DNA of 64,000 nt from Streptomyces sp. Edi2. GTDB taxonomy: Bacteria; Actinomycetota; Actinomycetes; Streptomycetales; Streptomycetaceae. The position numbers and the translations under genes are program-made. This document shows, piece after piece, positions 40,721 through 48,878 of this stretch (positions are counted from its first letter, which is position 1; each line of letters opens with the position of its first letter). The DNA lies in contig NZ_JBEJGX010000003.1 in assembly GCF_040253635.1 (NCBI RefSeq), positions 2,542,001 through 2,606,000 on the forward strand, given 5' to 3'. The notes below the pieces were generated by a model. It did no database searches. It saw nothing but the letters and a program-made list of their open reading frames with translations, and had not been told where the DNA came from.

Positions 40721-41335
40721 ATGCCTACCCGGTCTCCGCTGCCCACCGTCCTCACTGGCCACCACGTGCGCCTGGAGCCCCTGACGGCCGGGCATCTGGG
40801 CGAGCTGTTTGCGGCAGGAGGCCGCGACGAGGAGGTGTGGCGGTGGCAGGGCGGGCCGGCGCCGCAGACGCAGGAGGAGCTGGGCGACAAGCTCGCCGTA
40901 CTGCTGGAGGGCGCCGGGCGGGGTGAGTGCGTTCCCTTCGCGGTCATCCACCGTGCGAGCGACCAGGCCGTCGGCTGGACCGCGTACATGGACATCGACG
41001 TGGACGACGAGCGGTTGGAGATCGGCTGGACGTGGTACGGGCGTGCGTGCTGGCGCACCGCGATCAATACCGAGGCGAAGCTGCTCCTGCTCACCCATGC
41101 CTTCGAAGACCTGGGCATGGGACGCGTGCAGTTGAAGACCGATCACCTCAATCACCGCTCGCAGGCGGCCATCGCCCGTCTCGGGGCGCAGCGCGAAGGA
41201 GTCCTGCGCCGCCATCGCCAACGGCCGGACGGCACCTGGCGCGACACGGTGTACTTCTCGATTCTTGCCCGGGAGTGGCCTGCGGCCAAGGAACGCCTGA
41301 CCGCCCGCCTGGGAGGTCCCGGCCCTGGCGGATAG
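40721..41335 (+). CDS. GNAT-family N-acetyltransferase (RimJ/RimL type)
   Basis: A 204-residue acetyltransferase of the Acetyltransf_3 class, which transfers acetyl from acetyl-CoA to amines or protein N-termini. The order is typical: VRLEPLTAGHLGELF, FAVIHRASDQAVGWTAYMD, LEIGWTWYGRACWRTAINTEAKLLLL (the acetyl-CoA binding loop, given as landmark WYGRACWRTAINTEAK), LGMGRVQLKTDHLNHRSQAAI and LGAQREGVLRRHRQRPDGTWRDTVYFSI. The ATG at 40721 (MPTRSPLPTVLTG) is preferred to an upstream in-frame codon. The substrate is unknown. Confidence 0.9.
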   Translation: MPTRSPLPTVLTGHHVRLEPLTAGHLGELFAAGGRDEEVWRWQGGPAPQTQEELGDKLAVLLEGAGRGECVPFAVIHRASDQAVGWTAYMDIDVDDERLEIGWTWYGRACWRTAINTEAKLLLLTHAFEDLGMGRVQLKTDHLNHRSQAAIARLGAQREGVLRRHRQRPDGTWRDTVYFSILAREWPAAKERLTARLGGPGPGG

Positions 41336-41888
41336 CGTCGTGGAGGCCGGCGGACGGGGAGGCCCGGGGCGATGAGCCGCTGCCCGCCGGGGCCCGTTCG
41401 GGATTCCCCAGGGGCGGTCCCACCCAACCGGCCCTACCGGACCTACCGGCCCCCACCGGCCCCATCGGGATTCCTCAGGGAACGAGAGGGAGGCGGACAC
41501 GAAACGGTCCGGTGAATTCCGGTACGCCTCTCCGCAGGATGCCGCGAGCCGCCTTTCCCTCCGTACCGTTCCCCGTTGTGTATTCGCCGCTTTCGCGGCA
41601 TCAGGGAAACGGCCGACGATAAAACGCCGGGAACAGACAGGAAACCGGCGGAGATCCGGCGGAGATCCGCCAGGAACCCAGCGGGAACCGACAGGAACAG
41701 CCCGGGAACAGCCCAGGAGCAGTCCAGGAACAGCCAGGTCCCCCGACGCACGGAAAGAGGAACCCCGTTCCGATATCCGAATGACCGGAAGGGTGGCAGG
41801 AAGAGTGGCCGTAAGGGAGACCCGCGACTCGCGCGTCCCGGCCCGTACGGCACGATGAGGCCCTGACCGCACCACCAGGAGGCAGCCC
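41336..41888. other. 553-bp region without a supported gene
   Basis: Open frames here are low complexity and I see no family. It holds direct repeats: CGGAGATCCG twice near 41650-41665, and a GGAACAGCCC-type unit repeated about four times at 41690-41741. The last 30 bases carry the ribosome site (AGGAGG) of the next gene. Confidence 0.55.
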
Positions 41889-42548
41889 ATGTCCGCTCCC
41901 ACGGCTCCGACCGCTCCGCAGCCGGAGATCCTCGCCGCGTTCGAGGCGGCGAAGGGCTTCATGCCCGTGGACGAGGGCCTTGCGCTGTACGCGGCGGCGG
42001 CCGAGGCAGCGGCGCTCGGGCTGCCGCTGGTGGAGGTCGGCACCTACTGCGGCCGGTCCACGATTCTGCTCGCGGACGCCGCCCGCGCCGCCGGGGTCGT
42101 GGCCGTCACCGTCGACCACCACCGGGGCAGCGAGGAGCAGCAGCCCGGCTGGGAGTACCACGACCCGACCGTCGTCGACCCCGAGGTCGGCCGGATGGAC
42201 ACCCTGCCCGCCTTCCGCCGCACCCTGCACGCCGCGGGCCTGGAGGACCAGGTGATCGCCCTGGTGGGCCGCTCCCCGCAGGCCGCGGCCGTCTGGCAGG
42301 CGCCGGTGGGCCTGGTCTTCATCGACGGCGGGCACACCGACGAGCACGCCACCGCCGACTACGAGGGCTGGGCCCCGCATGTCGCGCCCGGCGGGCTGCT
42401 GGTCATCCACGACGTGTTCGCGGATCCGGCGGACGGCGGCCAGGCCCCGTACCGCATCTACCGCAGGGCCCTGGAGTCCGGCGCCTTCACCGAGATATCG
42501 GCCCACCGGTCGCTGCACGTACTGCGGCGCACCGGGGCCGGCATCTGA
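41889..42548 (+). CDS. Class I SAM-dependent methyltransferase (Methyltransf_24 type)
   Basis: A 219-residue methyltransferase-like protein. The SAM site reads LPLVEVGTYCGRSTILLAD with the acidic residue after the next strand in VAVTVDHHRGSEEQQPG, followed by PVGLVFIDGGHTDEHATADYEGW and GGLLVIHDVFADP. The FIDGGHTYE-like motif is typical of the Methyltransf_24 family (cephalosporin hydroxylase-like). The ATG at 41889 has AGGAGG nine bases upstream. The substrate is unknown. Twenty bases separate it from the amidase gene, so they may be co-transcribed. Confidence 0.88.
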   Translation: MSAPTAPTAPQPEILAAFEAAKGFMPVDEGLALYAAAAEAAALGLPLVEVGTYCGRSTILLADAARAAGVVAVTVDHHRGSEEQQPGWEYHDPTVVDPEVGRMDTLPAFRRTLHAAGLEDQVIALVGRSPQAAAVWQAPVGLVFIDGGHTDEHATADYEGWAPHVAPGGLLVIHDVFADPADGGQAPYRIYRRALESGAFTEISAHRSLHVLRRTGAGI

Positions 42549-42567
42549 GCGGGCTACGATCGCCGAC

Positions 42568-43542
42568 GTGTCGAACGGCAGTACTCCTCCCCCGCACCGC
42601 CGCCTGCGCGGCCCCCTCCTCGCCGTACTGGCCGCCGTGGTGGCCGCCGGCCTGGGGGGCGGCTGGCTGGTCTGGCGGTCGTCGGGGGACGGCGCCGGGC
42701 TCCCGTGGGCCGGGCAGCCCGCACCGAGCCGGTCGTCGGAGCACCAGGCCGGCGGCACGGCAGGCGACGGCAACCAGGGCCCGGGCGGCAAGGACAGCGG
42801 ACCGGGCTCCACGGGCCACGGCTCCGGCTCCGGCTCCGGCTCCGGCCCCGGCAAGGGCGGCCCGCGCGGCAGCCTCAAGGGCAAGGTCGTGGTGATCGAC
42901 CCCGGCCACAATCCGCACAACGGCGAGCACGGCCGGGACATAGCCCGCCAGGTGGACATCGGCAACGGCCACAAGGAGTGCGACACCACCGGCACCTCCA
43001 CCAACGACGGTTACGCCGAAGCGTCCTTCACCCTCGACGTCGCCCGCCGCGCCCGCACACTCCTGCGGGACGCGGGCGCCAAGGTCGTGTTCACCCAGGA
43101 CGGCGACCGCCCGTACGGGCCGTGCGTGGACGAGCGCGCCGGTATCGGGAACAAGCAGCACGCCGATGCCGCGCTCTCGATCCACGCCGACGGCTCGGAC
43201 GCCGGCAACCGCGGCTTCCATGTCATCCTCCCCGCCCGCGTGACGGCCCGCCCCGCCGCCACCGCCCCGATCGTGGCGCCCTCGCGGAAGCTGGGCGAAC
43301 GGCTGGCCGGCCGGTTCCGCGCGGTCACCGGAAGCGCCCCCTCCAATTACATCGGCCACGGCACCGGGCTGGACGTGCGCTCCGATCTCGGCGGCCTCAA
43401 CCTCTCAACGGTGCCGAAGGTCTTCATCGAATGCGGCAATATGCGCGACCCCGAGGACGCCGCGCAATTGACCGACGCCAAGTGGCGGCAAAAAGCGGCC
43501 CGTGGGATCACCGAGGGCATTACGGACTTCTTGACGCACTGA
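42568..43542 (+). CDS. N-acetylmuramoyl-L-alanine amidase (Amidase_3), secreted or membrane-anchored
   Basis: A 324-residue peptidoglycan amidase that cleaves between MurNAc and L-Ala. The N-terminus has one membrane helix (LLAVLAAVVAAGLGGGWLVW), then a Gly/Ser-rich linker of about 60 residues. The Amidase_3 domain has the zinc site: VVVIDPGHNPHNGEHG (His), a Glu in the helix after NDGYAEASFTLD, SIHADGSDAG (His) and catalytic Glu in VFIECGNMRDPEDA. The GTG at 42568 is chosen because it gives a proper signal/anchor region. Probably acts in cell-wall turnover or spore germination. Confidence 0.93.
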   Translation: MSNGSTPPPHRRLRGPLLAVLAAVVAAGLGGGWLVWRSSGDGAGLPWAGQPAPSRSSEHQAGGTAGDGNQGPGGKDSGPGSTGHGSGSGSGSGPGKGGPRGSLKGKVVVIDPGHNPHNGEHGRDIARQVDIGNGHKECDTTGTSTNDGYAEASFTLDVARRARTLLRDAGAKVVFTQDGDRPYGPCVDERAGIGNKQHADAALSIHADGSDAGNRGFHVILPARVTARPAATAPIVAPSRKLGERLAGRFRAVTGSAPSNYIGHGTGLDVRSDLGGLNLSTVPKVFIECGNMRDPEDAAQLTDAKWRQKAARGITEGITDFLTH

Positions 43543-43740
43543 CCCGGCCGCCGGCCCACGACCCGAAACCCCGCCGATACCGGATCCGGTACGCCGTGCC
43601 GATAGCGCGGGGAAACGAACAGGGCAGCCCGCAGGATTCGGTGACAGGTTCCCCTTTACGATGGGTGGCCACCGCCGTGCCTCGCACTGCGCACCGCGAC
43701 AGCGACGACCGGACCCACGAAACCGACAAAGGACCCTTAC

Positions 43741-44616
43741 GTGAACATCCGCTCCCTCACTCGAGGCGACGGCGTGGTGATCGGAGCAGCGGTGTTGCTG
43801 TTCATCGCCTCGTTCCTCGATCTCACCAGCGCCCCGGACTGCTCCGGCGCCGGCGCACTCGCCAAGTACTGCGAAGCCCAGGCCTCCTCGGGCATCAACG
43901 CCTGGCAGTCGCTGGGCCTCCTCATGAGCGTGTACCTGGCCGGAGTGATCGGTGCGGCGATCATCATCCTCGGCCGGACGCTGCCGCAGACGCAGCAGCG
44001 CAAGGTCGCCGGCCTCGATGTCGGCCAGTTCGGTGTCGCCCTCACCGTCTTCGCGGCCTGGACGGCGCTGTGGACCATCATCTCCGCCGCCGGCGGCGGG
44101 GCGGGCCTGATCCTCGGCCTGATCGCCGCCCTGATCCTGGCCGGTGGCGCCGTCGCCGGTCCGCTCGTCCCGGCGCTCAAGGTCGCGCTGGTCGGCGCCC
44201 CCAAGCCGCAGCCCGCCCCCTACGGGGCCGGCCCCAACCCGGGTTACGGCTACCCCGGCGCCCAGCAGCAGGCGGGCCACGGCTACGGCTACCCGGGAGG
44301 CCAGCAGCAGCCCCAGCCCGGCCAGCCCTACGGCCAGCAGGCACCGGCCGACGCCACGGCCGGCGGCCAGGCGGCAGCCGCCCCCGCGGGAGCCGCCCCC
44401 GTGGCCGGCGCCCCCACGGACTTCGCGCCGTTCTGGTTCGCGGTGCCCGTCGCCCGCCCGCTGTACGGCGAGGACGGTTCGCCGGCGCCGATCGCCGAAC
44501 TGGCGCCCGGCACCTGGTACCTCGCGGTGGAGCAGCGCGGCCAGGCCCTGATCGCCCAGACCCAGGACGGCCGTCGCGGCGTGCTGCAGGACACCACCGG
44601 TATCCAGCGCGGCTGA
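43741..44616 (+). CDS. DUF5336-like membrane protein
   Basis: A 291-residue protein with four membrane helices in the first 145 residues (GVVIGAAVLLFIASFLDL, LGLLMSVYLAGVIGAAIIIL, FGVALTVFAAWTALWTIISAA, LILGLIAALILAGGAVAGPLV). A Gln/Pro/Gly/Tyr-rich linker (YGYPGAQQQ, YGYPGGQQQPQ) and a small C-terminal domain follow (FWFAVPVARPLYGEDG, LAPGTWYLAVEQRGQALIAQTQDGR as landmarks). It resembles the family annotated DUF5336 in actinobacteria. The start is GTG at 43741. The function is unknown; the C-terminal domain probably faces the cytosol. Confidence 0.78.
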   Translation: MNIRSLTRGDGVVIGAAVLLFIASFLDLTSAPDCSGAGALAKYCEAQASSGINAWQSLGLLMSVYLAGVIGAAIIILGRTLPQTQQRKVAGLDVGQFGVALTVFAAWTALWTIISAAGGGAGLILGLIAALILAGGAVAGPLVPALKVALVGAPKPQPAPYGAGPNPGYGYPGAQQQAGHGYGYPGGQQQPQPGQPYGQQAPADATAGGQAAAAPAGAAPVAGAPTDFAPFWFAVPVARPLYGEDGSPAPIAELAPGTWYLAVEQRGQALIAQTQDGRRGVLQDTTGIQRG

Positions 44617-44882
44617 CACCGGACGCCCAGCGGTCCTTTCGCGGCCTCGCACCTCGCGGCCCCTCGCCCTCCCGGGCGGGGGGCCGTTGCCATGTCCGCG
44701 ACCGGGCCGTACAGTCGCCGGACGCACGGCACCTGACACACCGCCAGCAAAGACTTCACCGTCACCACGGGACATCGCCAGTACGGGACATCGCCGGTAC
44801 GGGACACCGTCAGCCCGGGCCCCCGTCAGCGCGAGCCGCCGTCAGCACGGTGCGGTCACCGCGTCCGGGAGGGGCGATCGGC

Positions 44883-45894
44883 ATGCGACTGGGGCTGGCA
44901 CTCGGCTACTGGGGCCGCGGCCCCGATCCCCGGCACCTCGAACTCGCCCGCGAGGCCGAGCGGCTGGGGTACGACTCGGTGTGGACCGCGGAGGCCTGGG
45001 GGTCGGACGCCTTCACCGCGCTCACCTGGATCGCCGCCCACACCTCCGGCATCAAACTGGGCACCGGTATCGCGCAGATGGCGGCCCGCACCCCCACCGC
45101 CACCGCGATGCACGCCCTGACCCTCGACCATCTCTCCGGCGGGCGCCTGCTGCTGGGCCTGGGCCTCTCCGGACCGCAGGTCGTCGAGGGGTGGTACGGA
45201 CGGCCCTTCCCCAAGAGCCCGCTGACCGCCACCCGCGAATATGTGGACGTGATCCGCCAAGTCCTGCGCCGCGAGGGGCCGGTGGCCTCGGACGGGCTCT
45301 TCCACCCGCACCCCTACCGCGGGGCGGACGGCACCGGCCTCGGCAAGCCGCTCAAGCCCATCACCCACCCGCTGCGGGCGGGCATTCCGCTCCTCCTCGG
45401 CGCCGAGGGCCCCAAGAACATCGTCCAGACCACCCGGATCGCGGACGGCTGGCTGCCGCTGTACTGGTCACCGCAGCGCACCGAGGTCTACCGGGCGTCG
45501 CTGGCGGACGCCCCGGACGGGTTCCTCATCGCGCCCATGGCCCGCGCCGTGGTCTGTGACGACATCGCCGAGGGGCTGCTGCCGGTGAAGGCCATGCTCG
45601 GCTTCTACATCGGCGGGATGGGCCACGCCGCAAAGAACTTCCACGCCGATCTGATGGCGCGGATGGGGTTCGAGGAGGAGGCCCTGGCGGGTGCAGCGGC
45701 TCTTCCTCGACGGCCGCAAGGAGGAGGCCGTCCGCGCCGTTCCGGACGCCTTCGCCGACGAGATCTCCCTGGTCGGTCCGCGGGAACGGATCGCCGAACG
45801 GCTGGAGTTGTGGCGCGCGGGCCCGGTCACGGATCTGCTGGTCACCGCCCCGGACCCGCACACGCTACGGGTACTGGCCGAACTGAACTCCTGA
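44883..45894 (+). pseudogene. LLM-class F420-dependent oxidoreductase, frameshifted
   Basis: A luciferase-like, F420-dependent oxidoreductase. The first frame opens MRLGLALGYWGRGPDPRHLEL and contains LGYDSVWTAEAWGSDAF, KLGTGIAQMAARTPTATAMHA, LLLGLGLSGPQVVEGWYG and GFYIGGMGHAAKNFHADLMARMGF. At about 45687 it leaves the family. The next frame carries the conserved end: VQRLFLDGRKEEAV, VPDAFADEISLVGPRERIAERL and LLVTAPDPHTLRVLAELN. One extra C in GCCCTGG at about 45685-45690 accounts for it: without that base the joined product would be 336 residues, a normal length. Either a recent inactivating indel or a sequence error. Confidence 0.88.
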
Positions 45895-45908
45895 GCCCGG
45901 CCGGTCGC

Positions 45909-46712
45909 TCACTCGAAGGTCGCCCACTCCAGCCACCGGTCGAGGAGGTCGCGCTCGCCCAGTACCTGGACCCGGTCGCTGCCGGCGGGCAGCCGGCGGT
46001 AGAGGACCTGGAGCACATCGGTGAGGGGGCCGCGCAGCGCGACCGCCGCCTTCTCATGGGTGCGGCGGTGGGTGGGCGCCTCCCCCGTGAGGTCGAGCAG
46101 CCACTCGGCGTCCAGGCCGGGCGGGGCGTCGGTGGCGTGAACGTGAATCGTCCGGCCGGGGCCGGACAGCCCGGCCCCGCGCTCGGCGAAGCGGGCCACC
46201 ACCATCGGCAGTTCGCCGATCTGCAGCCACTCCTCCAGACAGTCGGCGGCGACCGGCGCCGGGACGTCGAAGGGGACACCGGCGGCCAGCGCGGCATCGG
46301 CCCGGTGGATGACCGTCTCATGGGTCATCCGGCGGGCCCAGAACCCCGTGTTCCGCGCCGTCGTCCAGCTCCAGACCTCCGTGTCGGGGCCGGCCTCCCG
46401 CAGCGCGGCGACGGTCTGTTCGGCGCCCGCCGCCAGCCAGGCGTCCAGCGCCGCCGCGTCCTCGCCCTCGGGTCCCTCACCCTCGGGGACGTCCGCGTCG
46501 TCGACGTTCTCCGCCGCCCGGGTGGCGACGATCGTGCCGACCCAGCGGTGCGCACCCCCCACATGCCGGGCGAGATCGGCCAGCGTCCAGTCGGGGCAGG
46601 TCGGCACGGTCGCCGAGAGGTCAGCTGTCCGCACGATCTCCCGGAACGCGTCGGTTTCGGCGAGGAATTGGGCGCAGTATTCCTCGTGAGTGAGGGATCC
46701 TTGGAGTGTCAT
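45909..46712 (-). CDS. Maleylpyruvate isomerase family, mycothiol-dependent enzyme
   Basis: A 267-residue protein of the DinB/MDMPI fold (TIGR03083-like), a family of mycothiol-dependent transferases and isomerases. The N-terminal four-helix part reads FREIVRTADLSATVPTCPDWTLADLARHVGGAHRWV, quoted here as landmarks CPDWTLADLARHVGG and HRWVGTIV; metal-binding His positions recur in FWARRMTHETVIHRADA. The C-terminal MDMPI_C domain has IHVHATDAPPG and AVALRGPLTDVLQVLYRRLP. The ATG at 46712 is the start (MTLQGSLTHEEY). Convergent with the LLM pseudogene. The substrate is unknown. Confidence 0.88.
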   Translation of the reverse strand: MTLQGSLTHEEYCAQFLAETDAFREIVRTADLSATVPTCPDWTLADLARHVGGAHRWVGTIVATRAAENVDDADVPEGEGPEGEDAAALDAWLAAGAEQTVAALREAGPDTEVWSWTTARNTGFWARRMTHETVIHRADAALAAGVPFDVPAPVAADCLEEWLQIGELPMVVARFAERGAGLSGPGRTIHVHATDAPPGLDAEWLLDLTGEAPTHRRTHEKAAVALRGPLTDVLQVLYRRLPAGSDRVQVLGERDLLDRWLEWATFE

Positions 46713-46773
46713 GGGGCGCACAGTAATGCGCCCTCCCCCTCCCCGCGCCTCCTTTTCCGGGGTGCGCGCCGTC

Positions 46774-47856
46774 CTACGGAGCCGGCGGCCTGCAGCAGTC
46801 CGGGTCCAGCCCCGTCGGCAGCCACTCGCTCCCGAAGACCGAGGTGGTGGCCTCGTCGCCGCCCAGGGCCGCCACCGCGAGCAGCAGCGAACCGGCCGTC
46901 CAGGAGGTGAGTTCGCGGGGCCAGATCGCGTCGTCGTCGAAGACGTAACCGGTCCAGTACATGCCGTCCTCGGCGCGCAGGTGCTGGATCCACTTGAGGA
47001 TCTGTACGGCTCGCTCGGACTCCCCCATCGCCCACAGCGCGAGCGCCAGTTCCGCGCTCTCCCCGCCGGTGACCCAGGGGTTGGGCAGCACACAGCGGAC
47101 GCCCAGACCGGGCACGACGAAGCGCTCCCACTCCGCGTCGATACGCTCCCTGGCCGCCGCACCGCGGACCGCGCCGCCCAGGATCGGGTAGTACCAGTCC
47201 ATGGAGTAGCGGGCCTTGTCGAGGAACCGCTCGGGGTGGCTGCGTATCGCATGGCCGAGGCTGCCGACCGCCAGTTCCCAGTCGGGCTGCGGCTCCTCGC
47301 GCTGTTCGGCGAGGGCGAGCGCACAGCGCAGCGCCTGGTAGACGGAGGACGAGCCGGTGAGCAGCGCGTCGTTCACGGGGGTGCCGTCGTCCTCGCGCTT
47401 CCAGCCGATCTCGCCGCCCGGCTGCTGCAGCTCCAGGACGTACTCGATCGCCGAGTGGACTGCGGGCCACATGCGGTCGAGGAAGGTCTCGTCGCCGGTG
47501 GAGAGGTAGTGGTGCCAGACGCCGACCGCGATATAGGCGCAGAAGTTGGTCTCCCGGCCGCGGTCGGTGGGCTTCTCGGCGTCGCCGTCGGCGTAGGCCG
47601 CGTACCAGGACCCGTCCGGGTTCTGATGCCGCACCAGCCAGTCGTACGCCGCCTCGGCGCGCTCGTGTTCGCCGGCCGCGTCCAGGGCCATGGCGGCCTC
47701 GGTGTGGTCCCACGGGTCGAGGTGGTGGCCCCGGAACCAGGGGATCGCGCCGTCCGGCCGCTGGACCGCCAGGATGCCGGCCACCGTGCGGGCCGCCTCT
47801 TCGGCGGTGAGCACCCCCGGCAGGACCAGCCGTTCGGTACGCCCGGGACTTGTCAC
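46774..47856 (-). CDS. Six-hairpin (alpha/alpha toroid) protein, glycosidase- or prenyltransferase-like
   Basis: A 360-residue soluble protein with repeating helix pairs of an alpha/alpha toroid: LTAEEAARTVAGILAVQRPDGAI, DPWDHTEAAMALDAAGEHERAE, YDWLVRHQNPDGSWYAAY, FLDRMWPAVHSAIEYVLELQ and GESERAVQILKWIQHLRAEDGMYW mark successive hairpins. Such folds serve in glycoside hydrolases and terpene/prenyl enzymes; automated annotation often calls this family prenyltransferase. No signal peptide. The GTG at 47856 overlaps the upstream methyltransferase stop (GTGA). It is the third gene of a glycosyltransferase, methyltransferase, toroid operon divergent from the KstR-like regulator. The reaction is unknown. 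Confidence 0.78.
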   Translation of the reverse strand: MTSPGRTERLVLPGVLTAEEAARTVAGILAVQRPDGAIPWFRGHHLDPWDHTEAAMALDAAGEHERAEAAYDWLVRHQNPDGSWYAAYADGDAEKPTDRGRETNFCAYIAVGVWHHYLSTGDETFLDRMWPAVHSAIEYVLELQQPGGEIGWKREDDGTPVNDALLTGSSSVYQALRCALALAEQREEPQPDWELAVGSLGHAIRSHPERFLDKARYSMDWYYPILGGAVRGAAARERIDAEWERFVVPGLGVRCVLPNPWVTGGESAELALALWAMGESERAVQILKWIQHLRAEDGMYWTGYVFDDDAIWPRELTSWTAGSLLLAVAALGGDEATTSVFGSEWLPTGLDPDCCRPPAP

Positions 47857-48809
47857 TTGGCGGCCCCGGTGGAGTTCTTGGTGGCGGGCTTGGTGGCGGG
47901 CTTGGCCGCGGAAGTCCTGGAGGGGGACTTGGCGGGAGCCTTGGTGCCGGACTTGGCGCCGGACTTGGTGCCGGACGTGCCGCCCGGCTTGGTGCCTCGG
48001 GCGGGCTTCGGGGCGGCCGGCTCGGAGGGCGCGGCGGCCTGTTCGGCGGCAGCCGGCTCGGCGACGGCCGGTTCGGCGGCAGCCGCCGTCCCGGGCAGGT
48101 GCGGCTTGGTCGCGTAGACGACGAAGCTCTTGCCGATGACGGGGTTGAGCGCCCGCTCGGCGAGCCGGGTGGCCAGCGGCTTCTTCATGATGTCCCAGAC
48201 CAGCAGCTTGTGGTACGCCTGCACCGGCAGCGCCTTGTCGTTGTCGACCCCGAAGGCGCACTTGAGCCACCAGTAGGGGCTGTGCAGCCCGTGCGCGTGG
48301 TGGGTGCCGTACGGCTCCAGTCCGGCCTCCCGCATCCTGCCGAGCAGTTCGTCGCCGCGGTAGATGCGGATATGGCCGCCCTCGACCTCGTGGTAGGCGT
48401 CGCTGAGCGCCCAGCAGACCTTCTCGGGGCCGTAGCGCGGGACGGTGACGGCGATCCGGCCGCCGGGACGCAGCACCCGGACCATCTCGGCGAGCACCCC
48501 CTTGTCGTCCGGGATGTGCTCCATGACCTCGGAGATGATCACGACGTCGAAGCTGTCGTCGGGGAACGGCAGGTTCAGCGCATCGCCCTCCATGGCGGTG
48601 GCGGAGGCGCCCGCCGGGGCCTCGCCCGCCTCCTCCATCGCGGCGAACCACTTGGCGACCTCGCGGATCTCCTCGCCATTCTGGTCGAGGGCGACGACCT
48701 GCGCGCCGCGCCGGTAGCACTCGAAGGCATGCCGGCCGGCGCCGCACCCCAGGTCGAGCACGCGATCGCCCGGAGCGAGCGGGAAACGGGAAAAGTCGAC
48801 GGTCAGCAC
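47853..48809 (-). CDS. Class I SAM-dependent methyltransferase with Lys/Ala/Pro-rich tail
   Basis: A 318-residue protein. Residues 1-235 are a class I methyltransferase: motif I RVLDLGCGAGRHAFE, VVALDQNGEEIREV, the post-motif DVVIISEVMEHIPDD and VRVLRPGGRIAVTVPR. The last 80 residues are a low-complexity Ala/Lys/Pro/Thr tail (AKPATKPATKN, GTKSGAKSGTK), like histone H1-type tails; it may bind nucleic acid or be disordered. It is translationally coupled to the downstream toroid gene and follows the glycosyltransferase gene by 69 bases. The substrate may be the sugar or lipid made by its neighbours. Confidence 0.88.
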   Translation of the reverse strand: MLTVDFSRFPLAPGDRVLDLGCGAGRHAFECYRRGAQVVALDQNGEEIREVAKWFAAMEEAGEAPAGASATAMEGDALNLPFPDDSFDVVIISEVMEHIPDDKGVLAEMVRVLRPGGRIAVTVPRYGPEKVCWALSDAYHEVEGGHIRIYRGDELLGRMREAGLEPYGTHHAHGLHSPYWWLKCAFGVDNDKALPVQAYHKLLVWDIMKKPLATRLAERALNPVIGKSFVVYATKPHLPGTAAAAEPAVAEPAAAEQAAAPSEPAAPKPARGTKPGGTSGTKSGAKSGTKAPAKSPSRTSAAKPATKPATKNSTGAAK

Positions 48810-48878
48810 GGCGTTCTGCTTTCGTCCGGCGGTTGGTGGCGGTGTGGCTGCGGAAAGAGGGCGGGGCCGGCCGGGCCG

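Noticed and set aside
42705..46910. 1401-codon plus-strand open frame
   Set aside because: It passes through three genes in different frames (amidase, DUF5336-like, LLM); only its middle part is real, as the first half of the frameshifted LLM oxidoreductase.
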